Positions 57,718-64,000 of a stretch of 64,000 nt of DNA are shown piece after piece. The notes beneath the pieces are model-generated. The model did no database searches. It saw nothing but the letters and a program-made list of their open reading frames with translations, and was not told the DNA's origin. Position numbers and translations under genes: made by a program. The first letter of the stretch is position 1, and every line of letters starts with the position of its first letter. The stretch comes from Zygnema cylindricum. Taxonomy: Eukaryota > Streptophyta > Zygnematophyceae > Zygnematales > Zygnemataceae. The stretch is taken from positions 159,729-223,728 of the forward strand of contig JBBHKE010000769.1 in NCBI GenBank assembly GCA_037447655.1. Reading direction: 5' to 3'.

Positions 57718-58386
57718 ATGGCCGAGAAGCCGATTGCTGATTTGGAGACTATGGATGTCGTGGATGACGACGATCGTGCCGAGCTCGTTCTCTTTCAAGT
57801 CCCAGAATGCTATGTGTATAAGGTAGCTTTGTGCATCTATGTCAACTTTATATAACTTTAAAATATGAACAGACTACTTGTTACAAAGAATATTAAACGA
57901 GTATACCTTTAGAAGAATATTAAATGAGTATTCTTTTTAAAGAATATTAAAAGAGTATTCCGTTTAAAGAACATTAAGAGTATTATGTTTAAAGAAAGAG
58001 TTTTTCACTCTTTCAAAGCATCTCTCTCTTTTTTTTTTTTTCTCCGTCAAGGTTTTATTTAAGGTAATGCTATGTGTATCAGGTATTGCATTTTGTTAAC
58101 TTATATGACTTCATAATATGAAAAGAGTTTTCCTTTAAAAGAATATCAAAAAGTATTTCTTTTAAGGAACTTTTAAAGAGTATTCTGTTTAAAGAAAAAG
58201 TTTTTTTTCCCTTTCACAGCATCTCTCTTTTTCTTTTTTTCTCCTTTATTGGCAAAGGTTTTATTTTTATTTAACGGAATGCTATGTGTATAAGGTACTC
58301 TTGTGCAATTCATAATATTGATATCCTTTTTCAGGTCTAAGTTTTTGTGTAACTTTGTAATCCCGATATCCTTTTGTATAAGTTTT

Positions 58387-58419
<33 letters not shown>

Positions 58420-61400
58420 CCCCTCTCTTGCTCTCTGTCTCAACTTTACATCTAGGTCCGCCCGCTGACCGTCTCCCCGTCCCTCCAGCCACCACTCGAC
58501 GCACCACCAGCACCGCATCCTGGACCGTTCTCAAAAAAAAAAAAAAGATCTGATCCGATTGTATGGAAAAATACCATTTCTATATTATTTTGTGTTTAAA
58601 CTCCCTATTCCAAATCGAGGATTTAAAAACATATATTTGTCATATTTTTGTTTGCCTGCAAGATTGCCATTCTGGTCTTTTATTTCTTTAGAACCATTAA
58701 GAAAGAAGTTAATGAACGTTTTATACCTTGCTGATGTGAAAGTTAAATCTTGTCCTATTTGTTTTACTGACATCAATAATCACTATTCATCATTGGTTTA
58801 TTTTTTACTGTAGCCTACTATTACTTTTTGAAGTAAATGATCCGAATTGAGTTTGTTCAAGTAAATGATTTAGATTTACTTGTCTAATGTGACTGGTGTT
58901 TATGAAAAAGACTGGAATTTTCGCTGAGGCATACTTCACTCCTCCCTCCCTCCCTCCCTCCCTCCTTCACGCCCTAAGTGAATTATTAGCTTTAACACTT
59001 TAGTAGAATTAACTGCACTAAATATTTTTTGCCTTGTGGCCCATTAGGGGGCCACTTAACCAAGTATTGTTGTTTTTGGGTCAAAAAATATACACTTGAA
59101 TTAGAGTGATTAACTCTAATGACGATGGGTGGTGTACTATCTGCAAATTCATATTCAAGATTGCATGAAATCTTTTGCTTCTTTGCATATTGAAGGTCCA
59201 GAACCAAGAAATCATTTAACAAAAATGCAGTCTTTTCCCCTACCTTCCTTTCATTTTTGCTTTCACTTGTGGCAGTCACATATCGTCGTATACGGCTCCC
59301 TTCATTTACGGCGCCTTTAGTCACTAGGCATAGTCTCTTTTACATTTTTTTTTCATCTTGTTGCGCACCTTTTGGTCACGTTACCCAATTTTACCCATTT
59401 TTTGGTCAACTTCGTGTGTAATTTGACCAAAAAAACGTGAACAAAAGATGACCAACGACGTTAGTCGGGATAGTCGTGGTTCATTCTGCCTGGACATAAG
59501 CCGTTGGATAATCTCATAACCTGGAGATAATCGAAATGTCTTTTATAATCATGCATTCTGTTAAATTCATGACTTATTTTTACTAGCGATATTATTCGTC
59601 TCGCAATATTATTTGTCTCGCAATTATTTGGATTGGTAAATGGGTTGGATATCGGGGATGGTTACAAACGAACAGGACATGAAAATAGATTGATTGTGAT
59701 CAAGTCAAGCTTGTTTATTTTAAGGTTATCGGAACGGATTATTGTACCGCTACTTCTAGGAGTTCTTGCATGAGAATGTTTTTTTTTGTGAAATAATGGT
59801 ATTCTCTTGCAATTTCTTCGCAGATTCCACCAAGAAAATCAGCGGCGTCACACAGGTCTGTATCATCTGCTTATGACTTTTTCAAATCTGTTTAAGGACC
59901 TAGTAATTATTATTATTGTTTCAAGTAAAAAGAGGGTGTATGTAATTTTTTCATCATTCTGCGAGCTGACCTTCTAGTGATACGATTTCAGTCTTGAATC
60001 TCCCAGAAGGAAGCACATGTCCGCAATTGAAGCCTCGTTATGCATTCATGCCAGTTTTAATTTTCAGAGAGGATTTTCTTTTTGGTCAACTTCATTGGAC
60101 TTGGAGTTGGGGTAGGGATATTCGATATACTTTTTATCTTATTCCATACTCTATGCCCTCGTGTTTGCAGAGCTGATGAATGGGACATCAACAAATGGGC
60201 TTGGGAAGGAGCAATGAGGGTAGTCTCAAAAGGAGAGGATTGCAAGATATTACTGGAGGACAGCAAAACAGGAGAACTTTTTGCCCAAGCACCTGTTATG
60301 AACAACCAACCTCTACCTGTAGAAGCCGTTATAGATAGCAGCAGGTTCTTTGTGTTAAGAATCGAGGATAGCGCGGATGGAGTAGTAAGGCATGCCTTTG
60401 TGGGAGTTGGGTTTCGTGAGAGGCCTCAAGCATACGATTTTCAAGCAGCACTTCATGACCATATGAAGTATTTGAACAAGAAGAAGGAGGCGGAGGAGAT
60501 GGAGCAAGAGTATCATTCTCGACCATCAGCTGATTATAGTTTGAAGCATGGGGAAACAATTCGTTTGGAAATAAAGAAGGTATGCAGTGTGAAAATGATG
60601 GGGTTATGTACTGTGAGGACACTTCAAATTTTTGTTTGTAGTCATTGTTTTATATTGTGTATTGCATGGTAGCACTTGTATATGTAGTTCTTGGTGAGAT
60701 TAGAGTATCTCAAACTTCGACCAGAAAAAACCCTCAAGTTAACTGTCGAATCAGTGTCATAATCACTCATTTTTATTAGCATTTCATGTTATTCCATTGC
60801 CATTAGTGTTTGACTTAATGCACATGGGGGGACAGGAAGAAGTTATACGTGTGAAACCACTAGTCCGAATTTCAAAGAGTTATGGCAGTGTCCACGTTGT
60901 TCATGTATGGTATACTGCTCATCGCTGTTAGAGTTCGTGAATTATAACACTTCGTTAGAATTAACGGTACTATATTATGTTCTCACGTCCTTATGGGCCA
61001 GTTAATTAAAAACTGTTATTGGCACTAATTCATGATTTTGGGTCAAAAAAAATTGAATTATCGTTATGAATCTAGTAGCGATACACAGTGTAACACAGAG
61101 ACTGACCGGGTTTTTCACACTCGTATTTGAGGTCACTTTGGTGAGTTTGGAGACTATTTAATGAGACAACCAAGCTTTGAATTGGTTCTAAACCAATGCA
61201 TTTCTTGTCAAGCTTTGACAAGTATTTCTGGCTTAAGGGAGAAAGTTATTGTCTTTTTCCCTCATCTACCGTTTTCCTTGGTTGCAAATTATTCACAATA
61301 AGGCAAACATAGAGCTAGGTGTTTGCTGCTCTATTTTTTCATGAAAGTCTGACTTGGATAGCACGATATGCACAGGGTATTATATGTAGATTTACTTTTA

Positions 61401-62124
61401 ATTTGCTTTGACAATGTTACACCGTATATCGTTATTAGCGTTAATGGTACTGTATTGGCGTCCCTGAAATTTACCCTCCAAACATGTCAATGCCACTGAT
61501 TTTTCCGACTATGCCCTGTTAGGACAGTTCTTCCTGATGTATCATTTGTTAGGCTGGAAGAAACCTTTTGTTAACCCGTTAGTGCCTGTCACTGGTTGTC
61601 TTTATCTCTATCTTTTTGTTATTTGTCCTTCGGTGTTTGCGTCCACTTTTGCCATTTATGTCCTTTGTCCTATCAGTCGTTTGTGAAACATCATCTCATT
61701 GGTCGAGTTTTGTCAAAAGAACCTTTCAAAATATAAATGCTCTGTGCGGTTTTTCAATTTACACTCTTCGCAGGACTTTTGTGACAAGGAAGCGATTTTT
61801 TCAATTATGTTTTAATCATCGTTTTTTTTTTTTTTTTTGCAGCATTTTAAAAGCAATGTCGGTGGTGGAAGTTTTTTCCGGCAAAGACCCTCGGAGGAAA
61901 TAAGAGTCCCTCCCTCTCCAAGCACTCCAGGTGGTATGGGAAGATCATTATCTGGAGGAGAAATGTCGAATGGGTCTAATTATCAAATGCCTCCTGTACC
62001 CATTTTAGCCCCTCCACCAACTGCCCGAGGATCTTCCTCTTTGTTTCAATCTCCACAACCGACAACTCCGAGGGCAAAGCATATGGAAGAAGACGAAGAC
62101 TTTGGGGATTTTCAGGCGGCGTAA
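57718..62124 (+). CDS. NECAP-type adaptin-ear-binding coat-associated protein, 4 exons
   Basis: Exons 57718-57822, 59824-59855, 60171-60579 and 61843-62124 join in phase to 828 nt, 275 codons plus stop counted (the animal proteins are about this length). The N-terminal PHear domain is clear: ELVLFQVPECYVYK, IPPRKSAASHR, ADEWDINKWAWEGAMRV, GELFAQAPV, VIDSSRFFVLRIED and HAFVGVGFRERPQAYDFQAA, followed by a helical HDHMKYLNKKKEAEEME. The C-terminal exon is Pro/Ser-rich and ends DFGDFQAA, an acidic-Phe motif like those that bind adaptor ears. NECAPs act with the AP-2 complex at clathrin-coated pits. ATG 57718 gives the conserved start. Introns carry inverted-repeat elements and a triplicated exon 1 edge. 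No stops or frameshifts are seen; this is the one clearly intact host gene here. Confidence 0.95.
57805..58310 (+). repeat. Tandem triplication of the NECAP exon 1 3' edge with splice donor
   Basis: AATGCTATGTGTATAAG|GTAGC at the true exon end (57822) recurs at 58066-58085 (AATGCTATGTGTATCAG|GTATT) and 58278-58298 (AATGCTATGTGTATAAG|GTACT). Surrounding intron blocks (TTAACTT.TATGAC, AAAGAGTATTC, CATCTCTCTTTT, GGTTTTATTT) repeat in the same order. Units are about 260 and 211 bp. Confidence 0.92.
58945..59135. mobile_element. TIR-B family element, right end clear
   Basis: The interior GGGGGCCACTTAACCAA and TTTTGGGTCAAAAA plus the end CTCTAATGACGATGGGTGGTG followed by TA match the other TIR-B copies. 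The left end is not resolved; a (CTCC)n tract lies at 58941-58966. Confidence 0.5.
60913..61090. mobile_element. TIR-B family element in NECAP intron 3 (178 bp)
   Basis: The ends TACTGCTCATCGCTGTTAG and CTAGTAGCGATACACAGTG are imperfect inverted repeats flanked by TA (60911-60912, 61091-61092). The interior shares TATGGGCCAGTTAATTAA and TTTTGGGTCAAAAA with the other copies. Confidence 0.8.
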
Positions 62125-62180
62125 TACTTAGGGTACGAGAGTGTGAATGGACTGTGTTTAGTAAATGTGAACCGATAAAC

Positions 62181-62192
62181 TCTCTCTCTCTC

Positions 62193-62231
<39 letters not shown>

Positions 62232-62285
62232 CTTTCTCTCTCTCTCTCTCTCCTCTCTCTCTAGCTCTCTCTCGCTTCTCTCTCT
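62181..62285 (+). repeat. (CT)n microsatellite in the NECAP 3' region
   Basis: About 100 bp of CT with small interruptions begins about 57 bp after the stop codon, probably within the 3' UTR. Confidence 0.95.
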
Positions 62286-62289
62286 TGTC

Positions 62290-63300
62290 AGACAAACCAC
62301 TGAAAGCATTTGGAACGGTTTACATGGTATTTTTTTTCGCTCTGCCCCGTTATTTTGACTTCTCTTCTTCCTCGGAGGAGTGCGATTTGTGTACAAGTTA
62401 CGAGATGGTCCTTCGTTTTAGGGTTTTTTAAGAATGTGAATAGCATCACCTCATGTAGGCGACTCTTGATTGGCTTGGAGAAAGAGAGAGAGATACATGG
62501 AAAAGTTTTTCTTCAAGGAGATTGAAAATGACTGTATTACGAATGCCTGGGAAGTCTGTCATTGGTGGAGGATAGGGTTTTTTGTTTTTTTTTTTGAGGA
62601 GGAAAAAACCTTTTTATTTAGCAGCAAATGCTAGCTATAGCTGTCTGTTGTACAAAAGAAAAAAAAAAGGAAACACAGGTGACTAGTGTAATGAGATAAC
62701 AGTGACGGGTGCGAACGAAAAAAATTTTTTACTTATGTATTTTACGATTGACACGGTTAAAGTAAATCTTCAAAGTTATCCACCCTCCCCTGTTGCTGAC
62801 TGATGTGAAGCTATAAAAAATTAGTTACTTGTAGTTGAGTTTTCGTGTCAAAATTTGGACGTTGTATTGGAGTGTGTGTCCCTTGTTCGTATCGGGAGCT
62901 CTATTTTGAGCTCTATTTTGATGTCCCCATTTTTTGTCGTACATATCAATAGTTACAAGTGTGCGGAAAAAAATGAAATCTCTACATGTGGTCATTTCTT
63001 ACTTCACGGGATGTGGTTCACATGTGTACGACATGGTTCTTTAGAATATATAGCATGTATAATATGAGGTGAGCGAGTATAGTTTTTTCTTAAGTTTTTG
63101 CACATTTGAACTGTAGTGCATGTGAATATGGACAGCTGGCACATCCAGAGTTGTGGTGTGATCAGCGGGTGTTGCTCATCATTTGCCAAGAATACTTGCT
63201 TTTGGAGGTTTAAATGCATCCATGTTGTATTTCTGTATTTTTGAAAGCTTGAAGACTTTTAGCCATTAAGCAATTAGCATTGTAGTCTAAGTTTAAAAAA
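62290..63300. other. No supported gene
   Basis: NECAP 3' flank; AT-rich with short frames only. It ends in an A-rich stretch at 63294-63311. Confidence 0.5.
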
Positions 63301-63564
63301 AACAAAAAAAAACTTTGGTCGATTTTATTAAAAAGCGCGATGGTAAACCATCTGAGTCTATAAGAACAAAAGGAAGTAGCATTGCTAAAACTGAAAAACC
63401 ACATAACAAGGGAATAAACAGAAGGGAAATTCAAGGCAAAAACTACGAAAATTCGAAAGGATGGCAGCGAAGTCGAAAACACCCAAAAAAGCAAAATCCA
63501 ACAAACAAAACATCAAAGAAAAAAGCTAACACGTACCAAAAACCCCCCAACATAGCTAAAAATT

Positions 63565-64000
63565 TTACGGAAAACAGCCACGTAAGTCCCCGAGTCCCGG
63601 AGGAGCTCGAGGAGGAAGTTCCGGAACACGTCGTCGATCCATAACGACAATAGACGATCGAAGTAATATAGAAGCCAACACCCGTTGTAGGGCCACGGAA
63701 AAACGTTGACGATAAAAGGAAGTAAGGACTGAAACAGGAGGGCTCCCAGGTCCTCGCCTCTCAAACGAGCGACGACCACAAGTACGGAAAAACTCGTCCA
63801 AAGCCACACCCAAGCAACCAAATATCTCGACCGCCATCGGAATGAAGCCATCCATAGCGTAGCGATGGGCATAATCACGCTCTTTCCTTTTAGCTGCGTC
63901 ACGGGCAGCCACTCCCATATGCCGAGCCGCTTGGTTGACGACTGTAGTTGAGGTAGGGTTCGTCAAAACAATGTCACCAAATGTACGACGCGCACCATCT
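63565..64000 (-). pseudogene. LINE-like reverse transcriptase C-terminal region, running off the window edge
   Basis: A minus-strand frame is open from the window edge (64000) to 63565. It includes RRTFGDIVLTNPTSTTVVNQ, a helical Ala/Arg-rich part, MDGFIPMAVEIFGCLG and VLTSFYRQRFSVALQRVLAS. This combination is typical of the segment after the RT core in non-LTR retrotransposons of mosses and algae, related in kind to 55450-56000. The RT core itself would lie beyond 64000. About 250 bp downstream (63315-63560, + strand A-rich) is probably its 3' tail region. Confidence 0.6.

Noticed and set aside
63315-63644. Lys/Asn-rich plus-strand frame of 109 codons
   Set aside because: It is antisense to the LINE-like frame and its A-rich tail; composition explains it.

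Overview
This window is eukaryotic nuclear DNA, most likely from the green-plant (streptophyte) lineage, perhaps a charophyte alga or a bryophyte. The evidence is GT-AG introns in three conserved genes, plant-type telo-box motifs (AAACCCTAA) upstream of one gene, a PDIL5-2-type PDI-like protein, Ty1/copia retrotransposons and many short inverted-repeat elements. The species cannot be named from the sequence alone. There is no sign of bacterial organisation.

Three host genes can be assembled exon by exon with consistent splice phases. (1) A membrane-anchored protein disulfide isomerase-like gene lies on + at 16468-23251 (8 exons); one exon carries an in-frame TAA. (2) A glycerol kinase gene lies on - at 38753-27238 (8 exons). 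Its 5' half is duplicated (32721-34998 and 36407-39198). Neither copy is complete, but a full reading frame is recovered if the transcript starts in the distal copy and splices over the proximal 5' exons. (3) A NECAP-type clathrin-adaptor accessory gene lies on + at 57718-62124 (4 exons, 275 codons).

The rest is a nested mobile-element landscape. Positions 2530-8477 hold a complete Ty1/copia element (LTRs of 838 bp, TSD GTTAC) inserted in a long open frame. Positions 9201-11100 hold a broken pogo/DDE_1-type transposase bordered by small hairpin repeats and a GA-rich minisatellite. Positions 39200-44250 hold nested hAT-like, TA-flanked and 3-bp-TSD (Harbinger-like) inverted-repeat elements plus a solo LTR. 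Positions 45627-52079 hold a second complete but degenerate Ty1/copia element (- strand, TSD CTACT) inside an older LTR. LINE-like remnants lie at 55450-56000 and at the right edge.

The most unusual observations are these. First, exon-intron junctions in all three host genes are repeated in tandem inside the neighbouring intron, usually three times, with splice-like dinucleotides mostly kept. Second, both copia-type elements have a primer binding site matching the anticodon stem-loop of initiator tRNA-Met (as in Drosophila copia); this site lies inside the gag frame and the upstream gag start codon lies inside the LTR. Third, the glycerol kinase locus has complementary damage in its two half-copies.
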